Source: an uncultured Desulfobacterium sp. (GTDB lineage: Bacteria; Desulfobacterota; DSM-4660; Desulfatiglandales; Desulfatiglandaceae). From it: a stretch of 64,000 nt of DNA. The notes beneath the pieces are model-generated. The model ran no database searches, was not told the origin of the DNA, and saw only the letters and a program-made list of their open reading frames with translations. Made by a program: the position numbers and the translations under genes. Positions 34,756 through 44,112 of this stretch are shown one piece after another (position 1 is the stretch's first letter; each line of letters opens with the position of its first letter). The stretch spans positions 598,356-662,355 of the forward strand of contig LT984856.1 of NCBI GenBank assembly GCA_900258555.1. The letters run 5' to 3'.

Positions 34756-35157
34756 TCACTGTTTGCTGGCCTTGATAAAACGCCATCTGAGATCAGCCAG
34801 AATGATCTCGGTAAACTTCTTCTCCTCTTCTGTCAGATTGCCGGTGGTCTTTTGCTGGAGCATGGCGATGGTGTCAATGGTTTGCTTCGCCATGGGAAGG
34901 TCCATGTGTTTTTCACCTGTTTGAGGATCGGGAATGTCACCAAGATGGAAGAGTGCTGTTGAACTCAGGCTGAAGATCAATGCTGTAAAATTGGCCTCGG
35001 GCAGCGGCGTGGTCTCCCCCTTTTCTGTCCTGGGCGGAGACTTTTCCTCTGCGGCCTTTTTTTCTGCGGGTTCTTCTGCTGCCTTTTCCTTTAAATCTCC
35101 CTTTTCATCAAATGACCTTCGGTCTTTTACAACAAATCCCTTATCTTCGTCTGACAT
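34756..35157 (-). CDS. DUF1844 family protein
   Basis: A 133-aa soluble protein. The first 50 residues are charged and rich in Ala, Glu and Lys; the DUF1844 core follows (ANFTALIFSLSSTALFHLG, MDLPMAKQTIDTIAMLQQKTTGNL, ILADLRWRFI). Family function is unknown; it frequently sits in deltaproteobacterial housekeeping runs like this one, between serA and degP. Confidence 0.88.
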   Translation of the reverse strand: MSDEDKGFVVKDRRSFDEKGDLKEKAAEEPAEKKAAEEKSPPRTEKGETTPLPEANFTALIFSLSSTALFHLGDIPDPQTGEKHMDLPMAKQTIDTIAMLQQKTTGNLTEEEKKFTEIILADLRWRFIKASKQ

Positions 35158-35190
35158 TTTATTAGTCTCCTCATTGATAAGCTTGAATCG

Positions 35191-36771
35191 CTAAAGCTCA
35201 ATCTTTCTTACAGAAAAAACGTTTTCGAGCCCGTGAATCTCTCCAAGTATATCATCACCTACGACGGGGTTTGTAGTAAGAAGGATGACATTTTGTCTTT
35301 TTTCCTTTTGTTCCCCTACCTGCATGCGGCTGATATTGATGCCGCGCTTACCCAATGTTGTAGCAATTTGCCCGATAACCCCGGGTTTGTCCTGGTTGTG
35401 GATAAAGAGGTTGTGGCCTTCAGGGATGGCCTCCAGATAAAAGTTGTTTATGCGAAGTATTCTGGGCAGCTTTTTTCCAAAAATGGCGCCTGATACGATG
35501 TTTTCTCCTTCGATAGTCTTCACCGTGAGTTTGATAAGGCTTGCAAAGTCCTCAGAGGTAGCGCTCTTGGACTCTACGACCTTTATCCCCCGATCAGATG
35601 CAATATGCGGCGCATTGACAAAGTTTACATCATCTCCCAGGATAGGAGTCAAAAGGCCTTTGAGCATGGCGGTCGTCAGGGGAGCGACATCATAGTCTGT
35701 GACCGTCCCTGAATAATCAATCCTTGCCTCAATGACGGCGCTGTCCGCCAGTTGGGACTGAAAAGCCCCCATCCTTTCCACCAGAGAGACATAAGGCCTT
35801 AAAGTGGCCATTAACTCAGCGCTGATACTGGGGACATTTACGGCGTTTTTTATGGACCCGTGAAGGAGGTACGCGACAATCTGTTCAGCAACGTCCTTGG
35901 CCACGTTTTCCTGTGCCTCTTTGGTGGAGGCCCCCAGGTGCGGGGTGCAGATAAAATTGTGCTGTTCAATTAATTCTGTTTTTCCCGGTGGTTCTTTTGT
36001 GAAGACATCAAAGGCGGCCCCCCCGAGTTGCCCTGACTTGAGGGCCTCACAGACATCGTCTTCATTATAGATACCGCCGCGGGCGCAGTTGATCACCATA
36101 GCCCCCTTTTTCATTTTGCTGATGGCATCCCTATTGATGATGTTGGTGGTCTCTTCCGTCTTCGGGGTATGAACAGTAATATAGTCGGCCCTCTTAAGCA
36201 TCTCATCAAAAGAGACCGGCTCAAGATCCATCCTCTCAATTACCTCGGGTTTGATATAGGGGTCGTACACGATCACCTTCATCTTCATCCCCTTTGCCCT
36301 GTCAGCCACGATTCGGCCTATATGCCCTGCTCCAATGACAGCCAGGGTCTTATTGAATAGTTCCCGGCCCTTGAGGGTCTTTTTTTCCCATCTCCCATCC
36401 TTTAAGGAAGCGGTCGCCTGGGGGATATTCCTTGAAAGGGCGAAGATCATAGCCATGGTGTGCTCTGCCGTGGTAATAGTATTTCCCTCAGGGGTGTTCA
36501 TCACTATGATCCCGCGCTGACTGGCGGCAGTTATATCTACATTGTCAAGGCCGATTCCGGCCCGGCCGATGACTTTCAGATTGTGCGCCGCTTCTATAAT
36601 ATCCGCCGTCACTTTGGTGGCGCTACGGATCACAAGACCGTCGTAACCCCCGATGATCTCCTTTAATTTTTCAGGGGGAAGACCTACATTGACGTCCACT
36701 TCAATCCCAGGCGTCTCCTCTAGTATCTTTACTCCGACCTCTGACAACTGGTCACTTACAAGGACCTTCAT
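35191..36771 (-). CDS. serA: D-3-phosphoglycerate dehydrogenase
   Basis: A 526-aa long-form SerA catalysing the first step of serine synthesis. NAD-binding GAGHIGRIVADRA in the middle of the catalytic half, substrate/catalytic segments RSATKVTADII, INCARGGIYNEDD and TPHLGASTKEAQ, an intervening domain (about 320-450) and a C-terminal ACT domain (about 453-526, HNQDKPGVIGQIATTLG). Likely serine-regulated through ACT. GGAG seven bases before the ATG. Confidence 0.95.
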   Translation of the reverse strand: MKVLVSDQLSEVGVKILEETPGIEVDVNVGLPPEKLKEIIGGYDGLVIRSATKVTADIIEAAHNLKVIGRAGIGLDNVDITAASQRGIIVMNTPEGNTITTAEHTMAMIFALSRNIPQATASLKDGRWEKKTLKGRELFNKTLAVIGAGHIGRIVADRAKGMKMKVIVYDPYIKPEVIERMDLEPVSFDEMLKRADYITVHTPKTEETTNIINRDAISKMKKGAMVINCARGGIYNEDDVCEALKSGQLGGAAFDVFTKEPPGKTELIEQHNFICTPHLGASTKEAQENVAKDVAEQIVAYLLHGSIKNAVNVPSISAELMATLRPYVSLVERMGAFQSQLADSAVIEARIDYSGTVTDYDVAPLTTAMLKGLLTPILGDDVNFVNAPHIASDRGIKVVESKSATSEDFASLIKLTVKTIEGENIVSGAIFGKKLPRILRINNFYLEAIPEGHNLFIHNQDKPGVIGQIATTLGKRGINISRMQVGEQKEKRQNVILLTTNPVVGDDILGEIHGLENVFSVRKIEL

Positions 36772-36823
36772 GGAAAAATCTCCTTCTGTTATTTTAATAT
36801 TATAAAAATACCCTAATCTAAAA

Positions 36824-36851
36824 ATCCTACCATCTGATAGGGATTTGTCAA
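36824..36851 (-). promoter_or_regulatory. sigma-70-type promoter of serA
   Basis: Minus-strand TTGACA (36846-36851), 16-base spacer, TAGGAT (36824-36829), about 50 bases before the serA ATG. Probably drives the long housekeeping run. Confidence 0.55.
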
Positions 36852-36911
36852 GTTTTTGATTGAAGTGGAGGACGGCTTAATTTGTCTTCTTCAGTGTAGT
36901 ATCAGCCAAGT

Positions 36912-37157
36912 CTATCTTCTTAGCACATCATAGAATTGCCCTGTCTTATCAGTTTTCGCCCCGACCTTGGAGCCGCAGAATCTACACCGGTATTCGTATT
37001 TGTCACCCTCCGGGAGGATCAAGAGGAGGAACTTATTTACCGGGACCGGCCTGCTGCATTTTGGGCAATAGAGTTCCGCCGCCTCCAACTCTTCGAAGTT
37101 GTTTTTCCCCTGCCCCCGCTGATATGGCCTGGAAGGATGGAATGGACTGTTTTTCAT
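36912..37157 (-). CDS. small zinc-ribbon-like protein
   Basis: An 81-aa hypothetical protein with two CxxC knuckles, LYCPKCSRPVPVNK and YRCRFCGSKVG, 24 residues apart, typical of a zinc ribbon. ATG 37157 preferred (AAGGG nine bases upstream) over the TTG two codons earlier. N-terminal 30 residues are basic and polar. No recognised family; function unknown. Confidence 0.7.
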   Translation of the reverse strand: MKNSPFHPSRPYQRGQGKNNFEELEAAELYCPKCSRPVPVNKFLLLILPEGDKYEYRCRFCGSKVGAKTDKTGQFYDVLRR

Positions 37158-37314
37158 GGACAAAACCCTTAGATTTAATGTATCGGTTGTGATATTAATA
37201 TTTAAGTTTAGCCGTCAGCTCTGAGTTGATGGCTCATCTTTAATGTTATAATAAGACATATTATGAAAATTCAAGTCCTATAAAAAGCTGTTAATCACAG
37301 GAGGAGGATAACTT

Positions 37315-37719
37315 ATGAAGGTAAAACATATTGATCATATAGGCATCGCAGTAAAGGCCATTGAGCAGGCGGGAAAATTCTATACAAACATCTTGGGCCT
37401 CAAGATTCACGATATCGAAACAGTCAGCGATCAGAAGGTAAACGTGGCCTTTATCCCAATCACGGACAGTGAAGTGGAATTGCTGGAATCCACTGAACCT
37501 GACGGGCCTGTGGCAAAATTTATTGATAGCAAGGGAGAAGGTGTGCAGCATATCGCATTCAGGGTGGAAAACATTGAGGAGGCACTTAAGGAATTGAAGG
37601 AAAAGGGCGTGCGACTGATAGACCAGACACCGAGAAAAGGCGCAGGAGGAGCGATGATCGCCTTTATCCATCCTAAAGAGACCAACGGGGTACTGGTCGA
37701 ACTCTGCCAAAGGGATTGA
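37315..37719 (+). CDS. mce: methylmalonyl-CoA epimerase
   Basis: A 134-aa vicinal-oxygen-chelate protein that interconverts (R)- and (S)-methylmalonyl-CoA. Metal-ligand segments VKHIDHIGIAVK, EVELLE, GVQHIAFRVENIEEAL and GVLVELCQ match the family. Strong AGGAGGAGG ribosome site. In anaerobes it serves propionate oxidation or formation; mutase and carboxylase are not in the window. Ends 21 bases from the convergent IF-1 gene. Confidence 0.93.
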   Translation: MKVKHIDHIGIAVKAIEQAGKFYTNILGLKIHDIETVSDQKVNVAFIPITDSEVELLESTEPDGPVAKFIDSKGEGVQHIAFRVENIEEALKELKEKGVRLIDQTPRKGAGGAMIAFIHPKETNGVLVELCQRD

Positions 37720-37740
37720 ACCGGGGGAAAATTTTTTAAA

Positions 37741-37956
37741 TTAATGGCGGTAGGTTATCAGACCGTGAGATGTATCGTAAGGGGAGACACTGACCTGGAT
37801 ACGGTCTCCAACCAGGACCTTTATCCGGTGCTTTTTCATTCTTCCTGAAAGCACTGCCCTTACGACCATATCATTGTCGCACTTAACTTCCATGGTGCCG
37901 CCGCCAAGGATTTTGGCGACAGTACCATCAATCTGGATAAGATCTTTTCGACTCAA
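37741..37956 (-). CDS. infA: translation initiation factor IF-1
   Basis: A 71-aa S1/OB-fold protein (RKDLIQIDGTVAKILGGG, VVRAVLSGRMKKHRIKVLVGD, PYDTSHGLITYR), matching IF-1 in length if the TTG at 37956 is the start; AGGAG lies four bases upstream. The alternative GTG at 37977 would add seven residues not seen in the family. Stands alone, outside the ribosomal-protein operon. Confidence 0.88.
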   Translation of the reverse strand: MSRKDLIQIDGTVAKILGGGTMEVKCDNDMVVRAVLSGRMKKHRIKVLVGDRIQVSVSPYDTSHGLITYRH

Positions 37957-38215
37957 AATGCTCCTTTCCCCGTCCACAGGTCGGATCTATGGGGCAAATC
38001 CAAGAACTCCACCTGCCGGGGGCAAAAAAAGCGCAGCGCAAAAAAATCGGCTGTTGTATTAGGCGGCTCAGACCAAGGAATTTATCTGGATGCGAAACTT
38101 GAACAATTTTTTATTATATACCCTATTTTTATTATGATGTCAATCAACCGGCCTTAAATATTTGCCGCCGGTCAAAAAAGTCATTTCTGGTCTTACTGCG
38201 TTTAGTCGATTAACA

Positions 38216-39031
38216 ATGGAAGATATCATTGTCAGTAAAAGCTATCGTTCTTACACCTTCTCAGAGGGTGGGGTCTCTCAGATAAAGGCTGACCTGCTGG
38301 TGGAGGCCCCCCTGGAGATCATAATAAACGGCAAATCAAGCGTCCTTATCATGTTCACGCCCCAGAACATAAAGGAATTGGTGGTAGGCTTTGTTTTTAC
38401 TGAGGGTATTATCAACAATCTATCTGAGATAGAAAAGTGCGAGATCTGTCCTGTCCGAAACCCCAATGGAGAAGAAGTCATTGAGGCAAGGGTTGAAATT
38501 TCATCAAGCCATGCCCGCAATCTCACAGCCAAGGGGCAAAGGGTATCTTATTCCAGTTGCGGCATCTGCGGAAAGGAAGGTTATCTGAATCTTGAAACCG
38601 GTCTGTCCAGGGTGAAAAGTTCTCACACATTTTCCATGGAGGTCCTTCTGGGGCTGGTAGCCAGAATGAAGCAGTATCAGCCGCTCTACAATAATACAGG
38701 TGCAGCTCATGCTGCCATGCTGTTTAAAAGCGACGGAACCCCTATTGTCCAGTGTGAGGATATGGGAAGACATAATGCCCTGGACAAGGTCATTGGGATG
38801 ACCCTAATTAATGGAATACCTCCAGATGACAAGATCATTTTTTCAAGCGGCAGGGCTAGCCTTGAGATGATCATTAAAACCGCAAGGGCCGGGTTTCCTG
38901 TTTTTGTGGCCAAGTCACGGCCCACATCTAAGGCCGTGGAGGCGGCCAAATACTATAATATCACCCTGTTGGATGTTGCAAAAAGCTCTAACAGGGTTTA
39001 CAGCCATGCCAGACGCATCAAGGGCTTCTGA
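38216..39031 (+). CDS. fdhD: sulfur carrier protein FdhD
   Basis: A 271-aa protein needed for active formate dehydrogenase; it passes sulfur from a cysteine desulfurase to the bis-MGD molybdenum/tungsten cofactor. The loop cysteines SSCGICG are present, as are EAPLEIIING, GFVFTEGII and CEDMGRHNALDKVIG. I prefer ATG 38216; the TTG at 38162 adds 18 poorly typical residues, and neither has a clear ribosome site. Followed by mobA, so the pair handles cofactor maturation. Confidence 0.93.
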   Translation: MEDIIVSKSYRSYTFSEGGVSQIKADLLVEAPLEIIINGKSSVLIMFTPQNIKELVVGFVFTEGIINNLSEIEKCEICPVRNPNGEEVIEARVEISSSHARNLTAKGQRVSYSSCGICGKEGYLNLETGLSRVKSSHTFSMEVLLGLVARMKQYQPLYNNTGAAHAAMLFKSDGTPIVQCEDMGRHNALDKVIGMTLINGIPPDDKIIFSSGRASLEMIIKTARAGFPVFVAKSRPTSKAVEAAKYYNITLLDVAKSSNRVYSHARRIKGF

Positions 39032-39035
39032 TCAA

Positions 39036-39629
39036 ATGGTGGATTCTTTGTTCGATGACATATCTGGTGTCATACTTGCCGGGGGAAAGAGCAGCAGGTA
39101 CGGCAGGAATAAGGCCCTGGAAAAGATTGACGGCATCTCCCTTATAGAAAGGGTTGCAGGGGTTATGGGATCGGTCTTTGAGCATCTGATCATCATAACA
39201 AACACGCCGGATGAATATGCGTTTCTTAACATACCGATGCACGGAGACTTTATCAGGGGCCTGGGCCCGATAGGGGGCATCTACACCGGACTTTCCGTTA
39301 TCCACAATACTTCCGGGTTCTTCGTGGCATGTGATATGCCCTTGCTCAATCAGGATCTCATACGGTACATGACTAATAAACGGGCGGGATTTGATGTGGT
39401 TGTACCCAGGATCAACGGCATGATCGAGACCCTCCATGCAGTTTACGCCAAAGGTTGTATACCGGCTGTCAAGAGATTGATCGCATCCAAAGAATATCAG
39501 ACCATCAGGATGTTCAGTGAATTGTCGGTCTGCTATGTGGAGAGGGATGAGATCCGCAGGTTTGATCCGGGGCTGGAATCCTTTGTCAACATTAACAGAC
39601 CCCAGGAGTTGAGGAGGTTGAATAATTAA
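39036..39629 (+). CDS. mobA: molybdenum cofactor guanylyltransferase
   Basis: A 197-aa nucleotidyltransferase attaching GMP to molybdopterin. Signature VILAGGKSSRYGRNKAL, then LGPIGGIYTGLSV and VACDMPLLNQDLI. Start set at ATG 39036, five bases after the fdhD stop; an ATG at 39006 inside fdhD is the alternative. Its TAA overlaps the next ATG by one base. Confidence 0.92.
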   Translation: MVDSLFDDISGVILAGGKSSRYGRNKALEKIDGISLIERVAGVMGSVFEHLIIITNTPDEYAFLNIPMHGDFIRGLGPIGGIYTGLSVIHNTSGFFVACDMPLLNQDLIRYMTNKRAGFDVVVPRINGMIETLHAVYAKGCIPAVKRLIASKEYQTIRMFSELSVCYVERDEIRRFDPGLESFVNINRPQELRRLNN

Positions 39630-40660
39630 TGATAGAACTCGTGCTTACTGTTGGTCTGGCAATTATTATATCTGCATCCTGTTCCCTGATTGAGGCTGTC
39701 CTTTATTCCGCCCCGGCAAGACACGTTGAGGCCATGACCCATGCGGGAAAATCTTATGCCAAGATATTCAAGAACCTGCGGATTAACATAGAGCGCCCGA
39801 TTACGGCGGTATTATCTCTGAATACAATTGCAAACACCGCTGGGGCTGCCCTTGCCGGTTCTGCCGCCGCCAATGTCTTCGGGCATGAGTGGCTTGGATA
39901 CTTTGCAGCATTTTTTACCCTTGCGATCCTTATCTTCTCTGAGATCCTGCCCAAGACGGCTGGGGTTATTTATGCCAAGTCCCTCATCTCCTCTGTAGCC
40001 TATGCACTGAGCGCGCTGGTAATGCTCATGACACCCGTCATATGGCTGAGCAGCCTAGTCACACGTATGATCGCCCGCGAAAAGGCTGAGGAAGTGGTAA
40101 CCGCTGAAGAGATCAAGGTAATGGCCAGATTAGGCCTGCGCACAGGCGGCATAAAGCCTTACCAGGAACAGATAATAGATCGGATACTGACCCTTCATAA
40201 CAAGAAGGCCAAGGATGTAATGACTCCCAGGACAGTTGTCTTTTCCTTAAGTGAACATTTGACACTGGAAGAGGCGAGCCAGAAGGCGGAAAGCTGGGAA
40301 CACAGCCGCTTCCCTGTATATGACGAGGACATGGAAGATGTGGTAGGGATCGTTTTGACCAAGGAAGTGCTTGTTGCACTTTCAAAGGGAAAAGATGATA
40401 TGCAGTTGACCGAGCTTATGAGGCCAGTGCATTTTGTTGTAGAGACGGCGACGCTCAACAGGGTGTTGACGGAATTTCTGGAATCCAGGGAGCACCTGTT
40501 TGTGGTCCTGGACGAATACGGAGGGCTCTCCGGCCTCATAACACTGGAAGATATACTGGAGGAGATACTGGGTAGAGAAATTGTAGATGAATCCGATGTT
40601 GTAGAAGATAAGAGGGCTCTGGCCAGACAGAGACGAAAGCGTATTATAAGTGGGGCATAA
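39629..40660 (+). CDS. CNNM/hemolysin-C-like protein (DUF21 plus CBS pair)
   Basis: A 343-aa inner-membrane protein: DUF21 transmembrane domain (about 1-150, with SEILPKTAGVIYAKSL) and a cytoplasmic CBS-domain pair (about 195-320; VMTPRTVVFSL, SRFPVYDEDMEDVVGIV, LFVVLDEYGGLSGLITLEDILEEILG). The C-terminal CorC_HlyC transporter-associated domain is absent. Family members export or sense Mg2+ and related cations. Coupled to mobA by a one-base overlap; GGAGG upstream. Confidence 0.88.
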   Translation: MIELVLTVGLAIIISASCSLIEAVLYSAPARHVEAMTHAGKSYAKIFKNLRINIERPITAVLSLNTIANTAGAALAGSAAANVFGHEWLGYFAAFFTLAILIFSEILPKTAGVIYAKSLISSVAYALSALVMLMTPVIWLSSLVTRMIAREKAEEVVTAEEIKVMARLGLRTGGIKPYQEQIIDRILTLHNKKAKDVMTPRTVVFSLSEHLTLEEASQKAESWEHSRFPVYDEDMEDVVGIVLTKEVLVALSKGKDDMQLTELMRPVHFVVETATLNRVLTEFLESREHLFVVLDEYGGLSGLITLEDILEEILGREIVDESDVVEDKRALARQRRKRIISGA

Positions 40661-40728
40661 TTGCTGCTTATTCAGCGGTCAGTTTAGCATGCCCTTGAAG
40701 CCCTGGAGTTTACATACCCGTTCGTGTT

Positions 40729-40866
40729 TTATCCCTTCCACAGGTCAACGTCTATCAGACCCAGTTTTGCTGCATAGCGGACCAGTTCAAACCTGTTGCG
40801 AACGGAAAGCTTGGCAAATATCCTGCCGGTGTGGTTTTCGACGGTCTTTTCGCTGATAAAAAGCTT
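40729..40866 (-). pseudogene. 3' fragment of a LuxR-type response regulator
   Basis: Minus-strand codons give KLFISEKTVENHTGRIFAKL and then SVRNRFELVRYAAKLGLIDV to a TAA at 40729-40731. This is the second half of a LuxR/GerE helix-turn-helix including the recognition helix. Everything before it is missing: upstream comes a short GC-rich stretch and then the ABC permease stop at 40902. It is the broken end of a regulator gene, probably lost by deletion against the export operon. Confidence 0.75.
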
Positions 40867-40901
40867 GGGGGGTCCCCTCAATTTTTGTGGGGGATTCCAT
40901 C

Positions 40902-42113
40902 TTATTCATGCCGCAGGGCCTCTATCGGGTCCATGCGTGCGGCCTTTCTTGCCGGGACATAGCCGAATATTACTCCTACTGCGGCCGAGAACAGGAAGGC
41001 TATCAAGACTATGCCGGGATTGAATACAAAGGGGACGTTAAGGGCATTCGAGCCAAAGGCCGCGGCAATAAGCCCCAGGGCTATCCCGATAAGGCCTCCG
41101 AAGGATGAAAGTACGACTGCCTCCAGCAGAAACTGGGTGAGCACCTCACGCTCCAGTGCGCCTATGGCGAGCCTGATACCGATCTCACGGGTCCTTTCGG
41201 TCACAGACACCAGCATTATATTCATAATGCCGATTCCTCCCACCAGGAGGCTTACTGCGGCAACAGTGCTTAAAAGTGATGTCAAAACCTGCGTTGTGCC
41301 TGTAAGCATCCCTACGATTTCCTTCATGTCCATCACGCTGAAATCATCGTCCTGACCGCGCGATATGCGGCGGCGTTCGCGCATCAGCCGCTCCAGATCA
41401 TCCTCGACCTTTTCAGTAGACACCCCATCCCTTGCAGAGACAAGGATCGCCGTAACATCAGTATTGCCTTCGATACGCCTTTGAAATGTCCTTATGGGGA
41501 CCAGAACAAAGTCGTCCTGGTCGGTTCCAAAACCGGATTGTCCCTTGGATTCAAGGACACCTATCACTTTGAATGAAATCTTCTGTAAGCGAATGCTTGC
41601 TGTGAGAGGGTCCTGACCGCCGAAAAGCTCCTTACAGACAGTAGCGCCCAGCAGACACACGGCCTTGCCCGCCCTAAGCTCTCCGTCGGTAAATGTCCTG
41701 CCTGATTCAATCGCCCAGTCCCTTGCCTGGAGATATTCATTGGTGCTGCCCATTACAGTTGTGGACCAGTTCTGATTTCCATAAATCGCCTGCATCATAC
41801 GGCTTGCAACGGGCGCGACGGCCAAAAGGCCCCCTACCTCCCTTTCAATTGCAGTGACATCGGCAAGATCAAAAGGATCCGACGTGCTGCGGGCCCCGCC
41901 TGGTCCGTGCATGCCCTGGCCAGGCCTTATCTGCAGGAGGTTTGTCCCCAGCTTTGTGATATCTGATCTCACCTTTGCAGTAGCGCCCGAGCCCAAAGTG
42001 ACCATTGTGATCACTGCGGCCACACCTATAACCACCCCAAGTATGGTCAAAGAGGATCTCATAAGGTTTCGTCGAATCTCACGCAGGGCGAGCAAAATTG
42101 TCTGCCACCACAT
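40902..42113 (-). CDS. MacB-type ABC transporter permease
   Basis: A 403-aa permease with one N-terminal membrane helix, a periplasmic MacB_PCD domain (about 40-245) and a C-terminal FtsX domain with three helices (LLSTVAAVSLLVGGIGIMNI, VFNPGIVLIAFLFSAAVGVI). Unlike MacB of E. coli the ATPase is a separate gene. Its start overlaps the ATPase stop by one base. Works with MacA-like adaptor and TolC-like channel to export a substrate that cannot be read from sequence. Confidence 0.92.
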   Translation of the reverse strand: MWWQTILLALREIRRNLMRSSLTILGVVIGVAAVITMVTLGSGATAKVRSDITKLGTNLLQIRPGQGMHGPGGARSTSDPFDLADVTAIEREVGGLLAVAPVASRMMQAIYGNQNWSTTVMGSTNEYLQARDWAIESGRTFTDGELRAGKAVCLLGATVCKELFGGQDPLTASIRLQKISFKVIGVLESKGQSGFGTDQDDFVLVPIRTFQRRIEGNTDVTAILVSARDGVSTEKVEDDLERLMRERRRISRGQDDDFSVMDMKEIVGMLTGTTQVLTSLLSTVAAVSLLVGGIGIMNIMLVSVTERTREIGIRLAIGALEREVLTQFLLEAVVLSSFGGLIGIALGLIAAAFGSNALNVPFVFNPGIVLIAFLFSAAVGVIFGYVPARKAARMDPIEALRHE

Positions 42114-42829
42114 TATGCTGTCTCCCCGTTTGGCCCGTCATTGACGATCACGCCGTCCAGAAAACGGATAATCCTTTTGGCATAAGAGGCCATCTCCCGA
42201 TCGTGCGTCACCATCACAATGGTAATACCCCTGTCGCTGTTTAACCCGGCCAGGAGATCCATTATCTCTCGACTCCGCACAGAATCCAGGTTTCCGGTAG
42301 GCTCATCGGCCAGGAGCAACTCCGGGTCCGTGACAATGGCCCTTGCAATGGCTACACGCTGTTGCTGTCCTCCTGATAACTCAGAGGGGCTGTGTCGCTC
42401 CCAGCCGTTAAGCCCGACTGCGGTCAGGGCCGCAATAGCAAGCGCCTTCCTCTCGTGAAGATGCATGCCTCGGTAAAACAGCGGAAGCTCCACGTTTTCC
42501 ATGGCGGATGTGCGGCTTAGGAGGTTGTATCCCTGAAAGACGAAACCAAGATGGTCCCGCCGCAAGAGCGCCCTGCCCTCCCTTGAAAGGCTGCCCACCT
42601 CAACCCCGTCGAACAGATAGAGGCCTGAGCTTGGCGTATCCAGGCACCCCAGTATGTTCATGCATGTGGACTTTCCCGAGCCGCTGGGACCCATAACAGC
42701 GACAAACTCGCCCCGCTCAATGACGAAACTGATACCCCTTAGGGCGTGCATGGCGGCATGGCCCTCTCCGTATATCTTTTTTACCTCCCTCAACTCTATC
42801 AGGACGTGATTGTTTCTTACATCTGTCAC
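42113..42829 (-). CDS. MacB/LolD-type ABC transporter ATPase
   Basis: A 238-aa ATPase: Walker A GPSGSGKST, Q-loop FVFQGYNLL, signature LSGGQQQRVAIARAI, Walker B LLLADEPTGNLD and H-loop MVTHD. Start GTG 42829 lies just after the MacA-like stop. Energises the permease downstream. Confidence 0.94.
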   Translation of the reverse strand: MTDVRNNHVLIELREVKKIYGEGHAAMHALRGISFVIERGEFVAVMGPSGSGKSTCMNILGCLDTPSSGLYLFDGVEVGSLSREGRALLRRDHLGFVFQGYNLLSRTSAMENVELPLFYRGMHLHERKALAIAALTAVGLNGWERHSPSELSGGQQQRVAIARAIVTDPELLLADEPTGNLDSVRSREIMDLLAGLNSDRGITIVMVTHDREMASYAKRIIRFLDGVIVNDGPNGETA

Positions 42830-42831
42830 CG

Positions 42832-44112
42832 TTATCTGCCTTCATTAGCTATGGAGGTTATCAGCACCATGCCGGGTTTAAGATCACCACCGGTCAGCTC
42901 TGTCATAACGCCGTCTGTCGCCCCTGTGGTGATGGCAATAGGGGAGGGCCTTCCCTCAAGGAGGGTCCATACCCTCTTGCCGCCCTTTCCGTCCCCTTCG
43001 TTTCTTTGATTTCTGGACCCGAACCTGGGGGGCCGGGGAAGTATTTTACCCAATATGCCTCTTTCGTCTTTGATTTCTTCCTTCTCCTTTATTGGCGGAG
43101 AAAAACGCAGACAGGCATTTGGCACAAGCAAGGCATTTTCGATCTTCTTTACAGTTATCTCCGCAGTGGCAGTCATGCCGGGTCTGAGGACCAGTTCTTT
43201 ATTATCCACTGAAAGCAGGGTCTCGTAGGTAACAACCCCTTCCACTGTCTTTGCGCCGTATCTTACCTGGGTGATACGGGCGGGAAAGGACCTGTCTGAA
43301 TATGCGTCAACCGTAAAATTAGCCTCCTGACCCTCCTGCACCATGCCCACATCTGCCTCGTTGACATCCACGTGGAGTTCCATCTTGGTCAGATCTTCAG
43401 CGAGGGTGAACAAGACAGGGGTCTGAAAGGTTGCTGCCACCGTCTGCCCAGGCTCCACACTGCGGGTTAATACAATGCCGTTTATGGGGGAGCGGATTAC
43501 TGATTTGATCAGGTCTGTTTCAATGGACTCTAAGGTGGCACGGGCCTGGGAGACCTGGGCCTTTAGAGAGTCTTCCACCGCCATTGCGCGTCTCAGCGCA
43601 GCCTCTTTTGCGACAAGCTCCTGCTTTGACGGCACCATGTTGTTACTGAGCTCCTTTACATGCTGCATACGCTCCAGTTCGCTCCTGGCCTCATCTACAG
43701 TCGCCTGGGCCTCCACCACCTTTACCCTGGCCGATTCCAGCGCGGCCTTTGATTGCATAGCCTGCGCATCAAGCTTTGATGTATCAAGCCTTGCCAGTAC
43801 CTGATTCTTCTTTACACGGTCATTATAATCCACATCAACAGTCTCGACGATGCCTGAGAGCTCACTACCCACATCCACCTTGTTGATCGGCTCAAGTGCA
43901 CCTGTAGCGGTTACAGTGACTGTAAGAGATCCCTGCGTGACCTCCTTTGTCTCATAGGCGACAAAATTTCCCCTGCCGATAGCATTAATAATCACGACCG
44001 TTATGACAGACAAAAGGACGATAATTGACGCCGCGGTGAATATTTTTGAATGTCTGCTGATGACTGATGATGTCTTTCCGCTATTATAAATCGGTTCTCC
44101 GTCAGATATCAT
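42832..44112 (-). CDS. MacA-like periplasmic adaptor (HlyD family)
   Basis: A 426-aa membrane-fusion protein. ATG 44112 overlaps the channel gene stop (ATGA) with GGAG five bases upstream; the longer frame from 44160 is unlikely. One N-terminal membrane helix (TAASIIVLLSVITVVIINAI), lipoyl halves around a long coiled-coil hairpin (about 105-190 in heptads of Ala, Glu and Lys), and beta-barrel segments. Bridges the inner-membrane ABC permease to the outer-membrane channel. Confidence 0.92.
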   Translation of the reverse strand: MISDGEPIYNSGKTSSVISRHSKIFTAASIIVLLSVITVVIINAIGRGNFVAYETKEVTQGSLTVTVTATGALEPINKVDVGSELSGIVETVDVDYNDRVKKNQVLARLDTSKLDAQAMQSKAALESARVKVVEAQATVDEARSELERMQHVKELSNNMVPSKQELVAKEAALRRAMAVEDSLKAQVSQARATLESIETDLIKSVIRSPINGIVLTRSVEPGQTVAATFQTPVLFTLAEDLTKMELHVDVNEADVGMVQEGQEANFTVDAYSDRSFPARITQVRYGAKTVEGVVTYETLLSVDNKELVLRPGMTATAEITVKKIENALLVPNACLRFSPPIKEKEEIKDERGILGKILPRPPRFGSRNQRNEGDGKGGKRVWTLLEGRPSPIAITTGATDGVMTELTGGDLKPGMVLITSIANEGR

